Assembly: GCA_031367105.1 (NCBI GenBank)
Contig: JANLPG010000120.1
Coordinates: forward strand, 1-64,000
DNA length: 64,000 nt
From: Palsa-1233 sp031367105
GTDB lineage: Bacteria; Gemmatimonadota; Gemmatimonadetes; Gemmatimonadales; GWC2-71-9
Reading direction: 5' to 3'
Shown: positions 28,767 to 36,893 of the stretch, one piece after another
Position numbering within the stretch: position 1 is the stretch's first letter
How the letters are laid out: each line of letters begins with the position of its first letter
The notes under the pieces: generated by a model
The model's input: only the letters and a program-made list of their open reading frames with translations
Database searches by the model: none
Told to the model about the DNA's origin: nothing
Made by a program: the position numbers and the translations under genes

Positions 28767-28808
28767 TCACCCCTTCCGCGCACGGACCTGTCTGACCAGC
28801 GGGGATGA

Positions 28809-29012
28809 GTGCAGATTGAGACGATCTCCATCCCGCGACGGAGCCACCACCAGCGCCTTATGCAGCTTCAGACGGATTTACTCCAGCAGATGGCGTCACG
28901 GCTCGAGCGGCTGGAGGATGTGGGCCAGCGGCTGGATGAGGTCGAGGAGCGCCTGAACTTCACCGAGCGGGTGCGAAACTTGCCACTAGGTCAGCGGTCT
29001 ACTGGAACCTGA
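28809..29012 (+). CDS. Small coiled-coil protein
   Basis: A 67-residue frame from GTG 28809 with a GGGG stretch upstream. Its middle (LLQQMASRLERLEDVGQRLD, then EVEERLNFTERV) has heptad-like Leu/Val spacing and the RLEE/ERLNFTER pattern seen in short coiled-coil proteins. It fills the spacer between the methyltransferase and the cleavage enzyme and ends 10 nt before the latter. No function known; could also be non-coding. Confidence 0.5.
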   Translation: MQIETISIPRRSHHQRLMQLQTDLLQQMASRLERLEDVGQRLDEVEERLNFTERVRNLPLGQRSTGT

Positions 29013-29022
29013 CGGAGCGGCA

Positions 29023-29859
29023 ATGACCCCTAATTTCCTCCTCAACTTCACCCCGACGGGGATGATCCCGACCAAGGCGATGACGCCCCACGTCCCGATC
29101 CTCCCCGACGAGATCATCACCCAGGTCGACGAAGCCGTGATGCTCGGCGCGAATATGGTGCATCTCCACGCTCGCGACCTGCAGGACGGCAAGCCAACGT
29201 ACAAGCAGGAGCTGTACGGGCAGATCGTCGCGGGCGTCCGCGCGCGACATCCCGATCTGGTGATCTGTCTCTCCACCAGCGGGCGCGATTTTCCCGGTTT
29301 CCGGCAGCGTTCCGAATGCCTCGACCTCACCGGCGATCTCAAGCCGGATATGGGGAGTCTCACCCTGTCGTCGCTCAACTTCAACAACCAGGCGAGTATG
29401 AACTCGCCCGAGATGATCCAGGCGCTTGCCGGCAAGATGCAGGAGAAGGGGATTCGTCCCGAGCTCGAAGTGTTTGATCTCGGAATGATCAACTACGCCC
29501 ACTATCTGATCAAAAAAGGGTTGATCACGCCGCCCTACTACTTCAACCTGATCCTCGGCAACATCGCCTGCGCTCAGGCCAACCTGCTGAGCCTCGGACT
29601 GATGATCAAGGAACTGCCCGCGGAGTCGATCTGGTCCGTCGGCGGCATTGGCGACGCCCAGTTGCGGATGAATGCCATCGGCATCATCGAGGGCGGCGGG
29701 GTACGGGTGGGCCTCGAGGACAACATCTACTTCGATGCCGAGCGGACCCGACTGGCAACGAATCAGGAGTTGGTGAAGCGCATCGTCGGCATCGCCGCAG
29801 CACTGGGGCGCACGCCGTACTCGCAGGGCGAGGCCAGGGCGCTCCTGGGGATGCGTTGA
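29023..29859 (+). CDS. Beta-keto acid cleavage enzyme (BKACE, 3-keto-5-aminohexanoate cleavage family)
   Basis: A 278-residue zinc-dependent TIM-barrel enzyme that condenses a beta-keto acid with acetyl-CoA to release acetoacetate and a CoA ester. Zinc ligands are in MVHLHARD; further family motifs are CLSTSGRDF, ELEVFDLGMINYA, WSVGGIGDAQLRMNAI and GGGVRVGLEDNIYFD. Full length. No lysine-fermentation genes are near, so the substrate is probably another beta-keto acid. A GGAGCGG site precedes the ATG. Confidence 0.9.
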   Translation: MTPNFLLNFTPTGMIPTKAMTPHVPILPDEIITQVDEAVMLGANMVHLHARDLQDGKPTYKQELYGQIVAGVRARHPDLVICLSTSGRDFPGFRQRSECLDLTGDLKPDMGSLTLSSLNFNNQASMNSPEMIQALAGKMQEKGIRPELEVFDLGMINYAHYLIKKGLITPPYYFNLILGNIACAQANLLSLGLMIKELPAESIWSVGGIGDAQLRMNAIGIIEGGGVRVGLEDNIYFDAERTRLATNQELVKRIVGIAAALGRTPYSQGEARALLGMR

Positions 29860-29860
29860 C

Positions 29861-30523
29861 GTGATTGAGTCTGCGGGCATCGCCGGCAAGGCGGGGCGAG
29901 CGTGGCGACGGCTCGAGCGTGACGGCCTGAGAGGATGGCTGCGTTACTATCTGCGCCGATTCGGGATCCAGCTGGTCCCGTACTACTACGTACAGGAACG
30001 GCTTCCTGCTGATCTCCCGGCCTCGCTGACAGCATTGCCGGAGGGCTTCGAGTTTGCACGATTCGGCGAGGCGGAAATCGCCGAACTGGGCCGGCTTCCC
30101 GCGAACGACGAAACCGCCAGCGAAGCGTTGATGCGCCAGCGACTGCAGGCCGGCTACAGCTGCCTCGGGATGAAGCATCGCGGCAGCATCGTGGCGTACA
30201 CCTGGTTCTCACTCGACACAACCCAGACGAGGCTCTATCCGGCCGTGTTGCAGCCGAACGAGGCGTACCTCTTCAATATGTATGTCGAGCCCGGGCACCG
30301 CGGTCACCATCTCGCCGTGATCATGCGATATCGCTGCTATGAGACGCTCCGCGATCTGGGCCGCGATACCTTCTACAGTGTCACGGTCACGTCGAACAAG
30401 CCTTCGTGGCGGTTCAAGCAGAAACTCGGGGCGGCACGGCTCTTCCTCGGGCTGTACCTTCAACTGTTCCGGAAGTTTGAAGGGCGCTGGATCGTGCGGC
30501 GATACCAGCACAGCCTCCCTTGA
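29861..30523 (+). CDS. GNAT-family acyltransferase
   Basis: A 220-residue protein starting at GTG 29861, just past the previous stop. The C-terminal half has GNAT features: an acceptor strand AYLFNMYVEPGHRGHHLAVI (motif A with the R/G-x-x-G/A-like pyrophosphate loop HRGHHLA), followed by SVTVTSNKPSWRFKQKLGA, where an Asn and the late K/R close the fold. The N-terminal 90 residues are specific and include a basic amphipathic stretch. Substrate unknown; the protein is co-oriented with the BKACE gene. Confidence 0.75.
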   Translation: MIESAGIAGKAGRAWRRLERDGLRGWLRYYLRRFGIQLVPYYYVQERLPADLPASLTALPEGFEFARFGEAEIAELGRLPANDETASEALMRQRLQAGYSCLGMKHRGSIVAYTWFSLDTTQTRLYPAVLQPNEAYLFNMYVEPGHRGHHLAVIMRYRCYETLRDLGRDTFYSVTVTSNKPSWRFKQKLGAARLFLGLYLQLFRKFEGRWIVRRYQHSLP

Positions 30524-30625
30524 TCGGCATCAGCATCCTCCGATACGTGTCAGGAGGCCCGGACCGATCGTCTCCCGGTGTCTGGAACCGACCCTTGCAG
30601 CACCCTCCGACAGGAGCAGTCCGCT

Positions 30626-31108
30626 ATGCCGATCTGGAAGGAACAGACCCCGACGCGCAAGGATCCGATCCCGATGCCTCCCGAAGTTCCGTCAACCCGT
30701 CCGTTCGCTGCCCAGGCCGACATCCCCGCCGTCGCCGATGCCTCGCGCCGGGCGCCAGTGCGCGAGAGCGGCAAGGAATCGTTGATTGCATCGGACCTGA
30801 CAATCGAAGGGAAGATTGAGGGGAGTGGCCACGTTCGCATCGCCGGACGGTTCAAGGGCGATGTCAACGTGCAGGGAAATGTGACCATCGAGGCGGGCGC
30901 CAAGCTCACCGGAATGGTGCGGGCGAGCACAGTGACCATCGCTGGCGAACTCGAGGGCAACATCGAAGCGGCCGCGCGCGTCGAGCTGGTGGAGAGCGGC
31001 GTGCTCAATGGCGACCTCAAGGCCGGCTCGCTCACAGTGGCTGCCGGTTCGCGGATGCGGGGACAGGTCGAATTCGGCTGGGAAGAGAAGGGCGCCGCCG
31101 CCCAATGA
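30626..31108 (+). CDS. Bactofilin
   Basis: A 160-residue cytoskeletal polymer-forming protein. ATG 30626 has CAGGAG 11 nt upstream; an earlier in-frame start at 30578 adds a non-conserved stretch. After a Pro/Thr-rich, disordered N-terminus, residues about 50-155 form the right-handed beta-helix repeat (SDLTIEGKIEGSGHVRIAG, GDVNVQGNVTIEAGAKLTGM, ELEGNIEAAARVELVESGV, LNGDLKAGSLTVAAGSRMRG). Bactofilins scaffold cell-shape and polarity functions at the membrane. TTGATC at 30520 with a weak ATACGT 17 nt on could be a promoter. Overlaps the next gene by 4 nt. Confidence 0.92.
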   Translation: MPIWKEQTPTRKDPIPMPPEVPSTRPFAAQADIPAVADASRRAPVRESGKESLIASDLTIEGKIEGSGHVRIAGRFKGDVNVQGNVTIEAGAKLTGMVRASTVTIAGELEGNIEAAARVELVESGVLNGDLKAGSLTVAAGSRMRGQVEFGWEEKGAAAQ

Positions 31109-31449
31109 CCGGCCCGCGCCCGGGAGCGCCGGGAGCCACGCGCACCTGTCCCCATTGTCGGGCGACGATTCTGGAGAGCTCGAGCGTCTGTCCCGCCTGC
31201 CGGCACCACCTTCGCTCCGCTCCCTCCGGAACCGGGAAGCGTACCGCAGCGGCAATTGCATCGCCGCTGCGGGTGACCGGTACCATCAAGCAACCCGCCG
31301 GCGCCTCGCCGGCGGAATATTCCGTGGTCGTCACGATCAGCAACGATCGCGGCGAGGAGGTAGCACGTCACATCGTCGGGGTGGGTGCGCTCCAACCCGA
31401 GGAGTCGCGGACCTTCGCCCTCACGGTGGAACTCATCGCGTCCGGCTGA
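31105..31449 (+). CDS. Zinc-ribbon protein coupled to bactofilin
   Basis: A 114-residue protein beginning by ATGA overlap with the bactofilin gene. The N-terminal part has a C-x2-C / C-x2-C zinc ribbon (TCPHCRATI and VCPACRHHL). The C-terminal part (about 55-114) reads as a beta-sandwich, VTGTIKQPAGASPAEYSVVV and then TISNDRGEEVARHIVGVG, ending in a TVELIASG strand. No membrane helix. Tight coupling suggests it assists the bactofilin, but that is inference. Confidence 0.7.
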   Translation: MTGPRPGAPGATRTCPHCRATILESSSVCPACRHHLRSAPSGTGKRTAAAIASPLRVTGTIKQPAGASPAEYSVVVTISNDRGEEVARHIVGVGALQPEESRTFALTVELIASG

Positions 31450-31823
31450 GTTACGGCTGGGCCGGATTCGCCTGGGCGTAGCGCAGGCTGATTCTGACGG
31501 CCGCCGCCGGCGCGCGCATCGGCTTCACCGCGGCGAGGGTCGAAACAATTGCAAGACGCCGCGTTCGAGGAGCTGAGGCAGCCCTGCGTTGCGCGGCCAC
31601 CCAACTTCCGGACTGTCGGCGGCTGCGGGCTGGAGGGGCAGGGAGCCACGCTCCCGGCCCCTCACGCGCGTGGAGGAAGGCACGATTCCGCGCTGCGGAG
31701 GGATCGGCACCGGATCAGGGCATTGTCGCATCAGCGGCGACGCGCCGACCGCTGTCGAGTGAACGCAACGTCTAGAGAATTGGCACTTGGGCTGGATTCG
31801 CGCTGGTGCACGATTTGCGTGGT
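31450..31823. other. Intergenic region before the sigma factor gene
   Basis: About 370 nt with no convincing gene. It is GC-rich, with a TCTAGA palindrome and a TTGGCAC heptamer near its end (31771-31786). It should carry the sigma-factor promoter, but I cannot pick one with confidence. Confidence 0.45.
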
Positions 31824-32609
31824 ATGGGGCCAATGCCACCACTCCAACCGCGTGCCCCGACCCAGACCACAACCGATGCCCTCTGGCATCGCTGGCGAGA
31901 CGCCGGCGATGTCGAGGCGCGCAGGGAGCTGCTCAGTCGTTACCTCGGCCTGGTCCATCACGCCGCCCGAGAGGTTGCGCCCCGCGTGCGCGATGCGGTC
32001 TCCCTGGAGGAGCTGGTCTCGGCCGGATCGCTGGGGCTGCTGCAGTCGATGGAAGGATTCGATGTCGACCGCGGACTCGCCTTCTCGACGTTTGCAATGC
32101 GCCGGATTCGTGGTGCCATCCTCGACGAACTGCGCGCTCGCGACCCTCTGTCGCGCACCGACCGCGCCCACGCGCGTCGGCTGGATGCCGCCTCCGCCGA
32201 ACTGGAACAACGCTTCGGGCGGGCCGCCACTTCGTCCGAAGTCGCCGCCCACATCGGCGTGGACCACGACACGGTGCATCGCTGGAGAGAACGCACATCC
32301 AGTCCCGGTCCGGTGTCGCTCGAGGGAGAGCCAGGCGGCCGCGTGCTGGCCGATCGTCTCGGTGACGACGGCGGTGAGCTGATGCACGGCCTCGTGGAGC
32401 TCGATGAGCGCAACGGCACCCTGCGCAAAGCCCTCGACGCGTTGCCTCGCCGGGAGCGACTGGTGCTGTCCCGCTCGTACCTGGAGGAACGGCCACTCCG
32501 GGAGATCGCCGAAGAACTTGGCGTCACCGAGTCCCGGGTCTGCCAGTTGCGCTCTCAGGGGCTCGCCCGGCTTCGGCGGATCCCGCGGCTGGAGCTGGTC
32601 AACGAGTAA
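31824..32609 (+). CDS. RNA polymerase sigma factor, FliA/WhiG type
   Basis: About 261 residues. Region 2: RYLGLVHHAAREVAPRV, LEELVSAGSLGLLQSMEGFD, then FSTFAMRRIRGAILDELRARD, the FliA-class core and -10 recognition segment. Region 3: FGRAATSSEVAAHIGVDHDTVHRW. Region 4: LPRRERLVLSRSYLEERPLREIAEELGVTESRVCQLRSQGL. The start is uncertain: GTG 31806, ATG 31824 and ATG 31833 are all in frame and none has a strong ribosome-binding site. No flagellar gene is present, so a motility role is not shown; related factors direct stress or developmental genes in other bacteria. Confidence 0.87.
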   Translation: MGPMPPLQPRAPTQTTTDALWHRWRDAGDVEARRELLSRYLGLVHHAAREVAPRVRDAVSLEELVSAGSLGLLQSMEGFDVDRGLAFSTFAMRRIRGAILDELRARDPLSRTDRAHARRLDAASAELEQRFGRAATSSEVAAHIGVDHDTVHRWRERTSSPGPVSLEGEPGGRVLADRLGDDGGELMHGLVELDERNGTLRKALDALPRRERLVLSRSYLEERPLREIAEELGVTESRVCQLRSQGLARLRRIPRLELVNE

Positions 32610-32631
32610 CCCGCGGCCGAAGCTTCGCGCT

Positions 32632-32637
32632 TAGATT
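32632..32637 (+). promoter_or_regulatory. Putative -10 element TAGATT at the head of the 32672-44255 run
   Basis: TAGATT 34 nt before the next gene's ATG, which has its own strong CCGGAGGGG ribosome-binding site. Same hexamer as at purN, nnr and yggS. No -35. Confidence 0.4.
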
Positions 32638-32671
32638 CCACCCTCATCCTGGTCCACTTTCCGGAGGGGGT

Positions 32672-33553
32672 ATGCGCGCGGTGTTCGAGGGGATCGTGGA
32701 CTACGCCGGCCTCTTCCCGCCCGCGAGTCTGGGGATGGCGGAGGCGGTGGAGCACTACGATCGCTATCGCCGCTCCCCGGAGCGAGCGATGCTCGGCCGC
32801 TTCGTCGTGGCCGCGAGTCGGCTCGATGAGCTGGGTGAGTCGGTGTCGAAGCTGCGACTCGAGATCGAACCCGGCGAGCCCTGGCCGCTGGCCGTGGTCA
32901 CCGGGGCCAATCTCCCGCTCGAGCTCGAACGAATCGCCGCATTCCGGAAGCTCTGGGATGTGCGTGGATTGCTCATCGACGCGGTGGAGCACCGCGTCGC
33001 CTCGCCAGGCGAGGTCGTTGCCGTAGCCGAACTGCTCGACCCCAGTTACCGCCGCTTTCTTGAAGTGCCACTGCAGGGGCCGTACACCGACTTGGTGGAA
33101 GCGATCGCCCGGATGGGTGCCTTTGCCAAGATCCGGACTGGCGGAACGACACCGGCACTCTTTCCCTCGGCCGAGGCGTTGACGCAGTTCCTGATTGCGG
33201 TCACCACGCAGCGAGTCCCCTTCAAGGCCACGGCAGGGTTGCACCATCCCTTCCGGGGATCGTATCCGCTCAGCTACGAACCTGGCGCCGACCGATTCGA
33301 GATGTATGGATTCATCAATCTGTTGCTCGCGACGGCGGAGCTGCACCGGAGCGGTGATGGCAAGCTCGCCCAGTCGATTCTCGAGGAAAGCGATCCTGCG
33401 GCGTTCGAATGCGCGCCACACGCGTTGAGTTGGCGCGGGAAACGGTACTCGACCGCGGCACTGGAACTGGTGCGCCGCAACTCCTTTCTCGGTTTCGGAT
33501 CGTGCTCATTTCGCGAGCCGGTCGATGATTTGCGCGCAATGGCTGTCGCATGA
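32672..33553 (+). CDS. Conserved protein linked to fumarylacetoacetase
   Basis: A 293-residue soluble protein of no family I can name. It opens VFEGIVDYAGLFPPASLGM and has repeated alpha/beta units with conserved-looking segments (VPLQGPYTDLVEAIARMG, FAKIRTGGTTPALFPSAEAL, FKATAGLHHPFRG), suggesting a TIM-barrel-like fold; His and Arg clusters could form an active site. An identical arrangement ahead of fumarylacetoacetase is something I recall from related genomes, not verified. It overlaps fahA by 4 nt. Role in aromatic amino acid breakdown inferred from linkage only. Confidence 0.75.
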   Translation: MRAVFEGIVDYAGLFPPASLGMAEAVEHYDRYRRSPERAMLGRFVVAASRLDELGESVSKLRLEIEPGEPWPLAVVTGANLPLELERIAAFRKLWDVRGLLIDAVEHRVASPGEVVAVAELLDPSYRRFLEVPLQGPYTDLVEAIARMGAFAKIRTGGTTPALFPSAEALTQFLIAVTTQRVPFKATAGLHHPFRGSYPLSYEPGADRFEMYGFINLLLATAELHRSGDGKLAQSILEESDPAAFECAPHALSWRGKRYSTAALELVRRNSFLGFGSCSFREPVDDLRAMAVA

Positions 33554-34845
33554 GTGCGCTTGACCGCTCGCACGATGTCGCCCGGCGGAGTTGGGTGCCG
33601 GGTGCCGACGGGCACGCCGAATTTCCGATCCAGAATCTGCCCTACGGTGTGTCCGGCACGGGCACGGCCGCCGGACACATCGTCGTGGCGATCGGCGATG
33701 AAGCACTCGACCTTCCCGGGGCGCTGGCGGCAGGGTGGGGCAGTGCCCTGGCACCGCGCCTGCAGGCTGCCCTCAGCGCGACTGATCTCAATGCGCTGGC
33801 TTCGCTGACCCCGGTCGAGTGGTCCGCGGCTCGGCTGGCACTCTCGGATGCGTTGAGTGACCCGGCGTGGTCGGTGCAGCTCGCGTCGGCGCTCCGGCCG
33901 CAATCGTCGTTAGTGCTGCAGCTACCGTGCACCGTGCGCAACTACACCGACTTCTATGCCTCGGCGTTCCACGCCACAAATGTCGGATCGATGTTCCGAC
34001 CCGACAACCCCCTGCTGCCGAATTACAAATGGATTCCGATCGGCTACCACGGCCGCGCCTCATCGATTGTCGTGGACGGGACACCGGTGCGCCGACCCCA
34101 CGGGCAGCTCAAAGGGGCCGATGCGGAAGCACCCGCATTGCGTGCCAGCCACTCGCTCGACTACGAACTGGAGCTCGCGCTGGTCATCGGCGGTGAAAAC
34201 GCACTCGGCACGGCGGTGACAGCTGCCGACGCTGCTTCGCGCCACTTCGGAGTGCTGTTGCTGAACGACTGGTCCGCGCGGGATATCCAGTCGTGGGAAT
34301 ACCAACCCCTCGGCCCCTTCCTTGCCAAGAATTTTGCGAGTACGCTGTCGCCCTGGGTGGTGACCGCTGATGCGCTCCGTCCGTTCCGCGTGCCGATGCC
34401 GGCGCGGCCGTCGGGGGATCCCGAGCCGCTCGACTATCTTCGCATTCCTGACGACGCCACGTGGAGCATCCGACTCGACGTACTGTTGCGCAGTGCCGGG
34501 ATGCAGGAGCGGGGCGAGCCGGCCTTCAGGGTGAGTCGCGGCGCATTTGCGGAGTCGATGTACTGGAGCCCGTTACAACTGATCGTCCACCACGGCAGCA
34601 ATGGTTGCAACTTGCTCCCCGGCGACCTCCTCGGCACCGGGACCATCTCGGGGCCAACGCCGGACTCGCGTGGCTGCCTGCTGGAGCGAACCTGGCGCGG
34701 GAGCGAGCCGCTCTCGCTCCCCGATGGTTCGGTGCGGCGGTTTCTCGAAGACGGTGATGAAGTCACGCTGCAGGCGCGTTGTGAGCGCCCGGGAGCAATT
34801 CCGATTGGATTCGGGCGCTGTTCTGGCGTCGTGCTGCCTGCGTGA
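33550..34845 (+). CDS. fahA: Fumarylacetoacetase
   Basis: A 431-residue hydrolase for the last step of tyrosine catabolism (fumarylacetoacetate to fumarate and acetoacetate). Metal ligands are visible: Asp in NYTDFYAS, two Glu in DYELELALVIG, and Asp in LLNDWSARDIQSWEYQPLGP; the AKNFASTLSPW segment, which lines the active site, follows. The N-terminal SH3-like domain (FPIQNLPYGV) identifies full-length FAH rather than the short FAH-fold proteins. Starts by ATGA overlap. Homogentisate dioxygenase is not in the window. Confidence 0.95.
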   Translation: MSALDRSHDVARRSWVPGADGHAEFPIQNLPYGVSGTGTAAGHIVVAIGDEALDLPGALAAGWGSALAPRLQAALSATDLNALASLTPVEWSAARLALSDALSDPAWSVQLASALRPQSSLVLQLPCTVRNYTDFYASAFHATNVGSMFRPDNPLLPNYKWIPIGYHGRASSIVVDGTPVRRPHGQLKGADAEAPALRASHSLDYELELALVIGGENALGTAVTAADAASRHFGVLLLNDWSARDIQSWEYQPLGPFLAKNFASTLSPWVVTADALRPFRVPMPARPSGDPEPLDYLRIPDDATWSIRLDVLLRSAGMQERGEPAFRVSRGAFAESMYWSPLQLIVHHGSNGCNLLPGDLLGTGTISGPTPDSRGCLLERTWRGSEPLSLPDGSVRRFLEDGDEVTLQARCERPGAIPIGFGRCSGVVLPA

Positions 34846-35360
34846 GTCCTCAGGTCGCGGTCGTCGTCACCCATCTGGAACTTGGCTCGCGAGAGCAGCT
34901 CCGTCCGAGTACCGCCGACCCGCAGGGCGTCCAGCTGCGACAGGAGCGTGAACCGGAAGCATCGAGCATTGCGGCGGCGATGTATCGTCGCGTCGGCAGT
35001 GCGTGGAATTGGCGCGATCGGCTGACCTGGACCCCCGTGGAGTGGGCGAATGCGATCAACCAGCCGGGCGTCGAACTCTGGACGCTCGGCGAGGATGGGC
35101 TGCTCATCGGCTATTTCGAGCTGGAATTGCGCGATGAAATCGCCGAGGTGAAGTATTTCGGTCTCACGCCCGAAGGGATGGGGCGGGGGCTCGGCGGCTG
35201 GCTGCTGATCCGGGCCGTGGAGCGCGCGTGGGCCCGCGGTGCGGCGCGGGTGATTTTGAATACGTGTACGCTGGACAGCCCGGCCGCGCTCCCCAACTAC
35301 CTCGCGCGGGGGTTCCGGCTGGTGCGCGTGGAACATCAGGAACGGGAGCTGCCGGAATGA
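34842..35360 (+). CDS. GNAT-family N-acetyltransferase
   Basis: A 172-residue acetyltransferase. GTG overlaps the fahA stop by 4 nt. The core acetyl-CoA motif is VKYFGLTPEGMGRGLGGWLLIRAV (written in two parts: VKYFGLTPEGMGRGLG and GWLLIRAV), followed by a strand VILNTCTLDSPAALPNYLARGF, which is the standard GNAT ending. The substrate is unknown. It sits between fahA and pdxH with overlaps on both sides. Confidence 0.85.
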   Translation: MSPQVAVVVTHLELGSREQLRPSTADPQGVQLRQEREPEASSIAAAMYRRVGSAWNWRDRLTWTPVEWANAINQPGVELWTLGEDGLLIGYFELELRDEIAEVKYFGLTPEGMGRGLGGWLLIRAVERAWARGAARVILNTCTLDSPAALPNYLARGFRLVRVEHQERELPE

Positions 35361-35995
35361 ACATCAGTGAACTGCGGCGCGAGTATGCCAGGGAGGTCCT
35401 CGATGAGGCATCGACGGCCGGGAATCCGCTGGAACAATTCGATCGCTGGTTCGCCGAGGCGCGGCAGGCCGCTCTGCTCGAAGTGAATGCGATGACGCTC
35501 GCGACCGCCGACGCAGCCGGTCGGCCGAGTGCGCGGATCGTGCTCCTCAAGGGCGTGGATCCCCGCGGCTTCCTCTTCTTTACCGATTACCGGTCGCGGA
35601 AAGGAAAAGACCTCGCTGCCAATCCCCTCGCCGCCCTGGTCTTCTACTGGGCCGAACTCGAGCGGCAGGTCCGTATCGCGGGACGGATCGAGCGGCTCTC
35701 GATCGACGAGTCGTGGCATTACTTCGCGAGCCGTCCCGAGGGTTCCCGCATCGGCGCCTGGGCGTCCGAACAGAGTGCCCCGCTCGCGGATCGCGCCGAG
35801 CTGGAGGCGCGCGTCAACACGCTCACCGTCGAATTCGCGCAACGCGATATTCCGCTACCGGCCCACTGGGGCGGCTACCGGCTCCTGCCCGACGAATTCG
35901 AATTCTGGCAGGGGCGGCCGAGCCGGCTCCACGACCGGATCAGCTATCGACTCACGGCGGCTGGCGAGTGGCAGCGGGGTCGGCTCTCTCCGTGA
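35357..35995 (+). CDS. pdxH: Pyridoxamine 5'-phosphate oxidase
   Basis: A 212-residue FMN-dependent oxidase producing pyridoxal 5'-phosphate. ATG 35357 overlaps the previous stop (ATGA) and yields the family N-terminus (NISELRREYAREVLDE, then NPLEQFDRWFAEA). FMN and substrate motifs: RIVLLKGVDPRGFLFFTDYRSRKGKDL, split here as RIVLLKGVDPRGF and FFTDYRSRKGKDL, plus RPEGSRIGAWAS and a C-terminal FWQGRPSRLHDR. Essential cofactor synthesis. Confidence 0.95.
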   Translation: MNISELRREYAREVLDEASTAGNPLEQFDRWFAEARQAALLEVNAMTLATADAAGRPSARIVLLKGVDPRGFLFFTDYRSRKGKDLAANPLAALVFYWAELERQVRIAGRIERLSIDESWHYFASRPEGSRIGAWASEQSAPLADRAELEARVNTLTVEFAQRDIPLPAHWGGYRLLPDEFEFWQGRPSRLHDRISYRLTAAGEWQRGRLSP

Positions 35996-36002
35996 ACGCG
36001 CC

Positions 36003-36893
36003 GTGACCGTGACCGACACGAAGCCGCACCGGAACGACGGCGCCCGCCTCGCCGCGACGGGCGTGTTTGTCAACGCCCTGCTCGCCGTATTCAAGGGAGT
36101 GGCGGGGATCGTCGGCAATTCCTATGCGTTGATCGCCGACGCGGTCGAATCGGTGGGTGATATCGGTGGATCGCTCGTCGTCTGGGGCGGTCTGCGGCTC
36201 TCCGCGCGCTCGCCCGATGATGATCATCCGTACGGGCACGGCAAGGCCGAGCCACTGGCGGCGGCGATTGTGGGGATGCTGCTCTGCGGCGCCGCGCTCG
36301 GCATCGCTGTCAAGTCGATCGACCAGATCCGATCACCACACCACGCTCCGAAACCCTATACGCTGCTGGCGCTGGTGGTGGTGATCGTGGTGAAGGAGTT
36401 GTTGGCGCGGCGGGTCTTCCGGGTGGCAGACGATGGGCACAGTCAGGCGGTCCACGCCGATGCGTGGCACCACCGCGCCGATGCGGTCACGTCCGGGGCG
36501 GCGTTCATCGGAATTTCCGTCGCGCTCCTGGGCGGCCCCGGGTATGAATGGGCTGACGCGGCCGCAGCGCTGCTCGCTTCTGCCGTCATTGGTGTGAACG
36601 CCGCCGCGATCCTCCGTCCCGCCGTACACGAGTTGATGGACGGTGCCCCCGACACCGCGATGCTGGAGCAGGTCGCGACTGCCGCGAGGGCCGTGACTGG
36701 GGTCCGGATGATCGAAAAGTTGAAGGCGAGAAAAGTCGGCACCCGTTACCTGGTGGACCTGCACGTTCAGGCTGATCCGGCGATGCCGCTCCACGACTCG
36801 CACATTCTCAGCGGCTGCGTCAAGTCGGCAATTCGCTCCTCGGTGCCGGCGGTCGAGAACGTCCTCGTGCATATGGAACCGTTCGAGGGGTGA
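36003..36893 (+). CDS. Cation diffusion facilitator (CDF) efflux protein
   Basis: A 296-residue divalent-metal/proton antiporter, starting at GTG 36003 (GTG 36009 is possible). Six predicted helices; metal-site residues are in YALIADAVESVGDIGGS (TM2 D-x3-D) and HADAWHHRADAVTSG (TM5 H-x3-D). A cytoplasmic dimerisation domain with HVQADPAMPLHDSHI follows. Metal specificity (Zn, Fe, Mn) not determinable. Ends by TGATG overlap with tilS. Confidence 0.92.
   Translation: MTVTDTKPHRNDGARLAATGVFVNALLAVFKGVAGIVGNSYALIADAVESVGDIGGSLVVWGGLRLSARSPDDDHPYGHGKAEPLAAAIVGMLLCGAALGIAVKSIDQIRSPHHAPKPYTLLALVVVIVVKELLARRVFRVADDGHSQAVHADAWHHRADAVTSGAAFIGISVALLGGPGYEWADAAAALLASAVIGVNAAAILRPAVHELMDGAPDTAMLEQVATAARAVTGVRMIEKLKARKVGTRYLVDLHVQADPAMPLHDSHILSGCVKSAIRSSVPAVENVLVHMEPFEG

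Noticed and set aside
31451..31600. A 49-codon minus-strand frame (GTG start, ends in AQANPAQP)
   Set aside because: Ala/Arg-rich, no ribosome-binding site, no recognisable domain; likely chance.
31780..31795. Sigma-54-like TTGGCAC before the sigma factor gene
   Set aside because: The required GC of the -12 element is not at the correct distance from the GG, so the match is incomplete.
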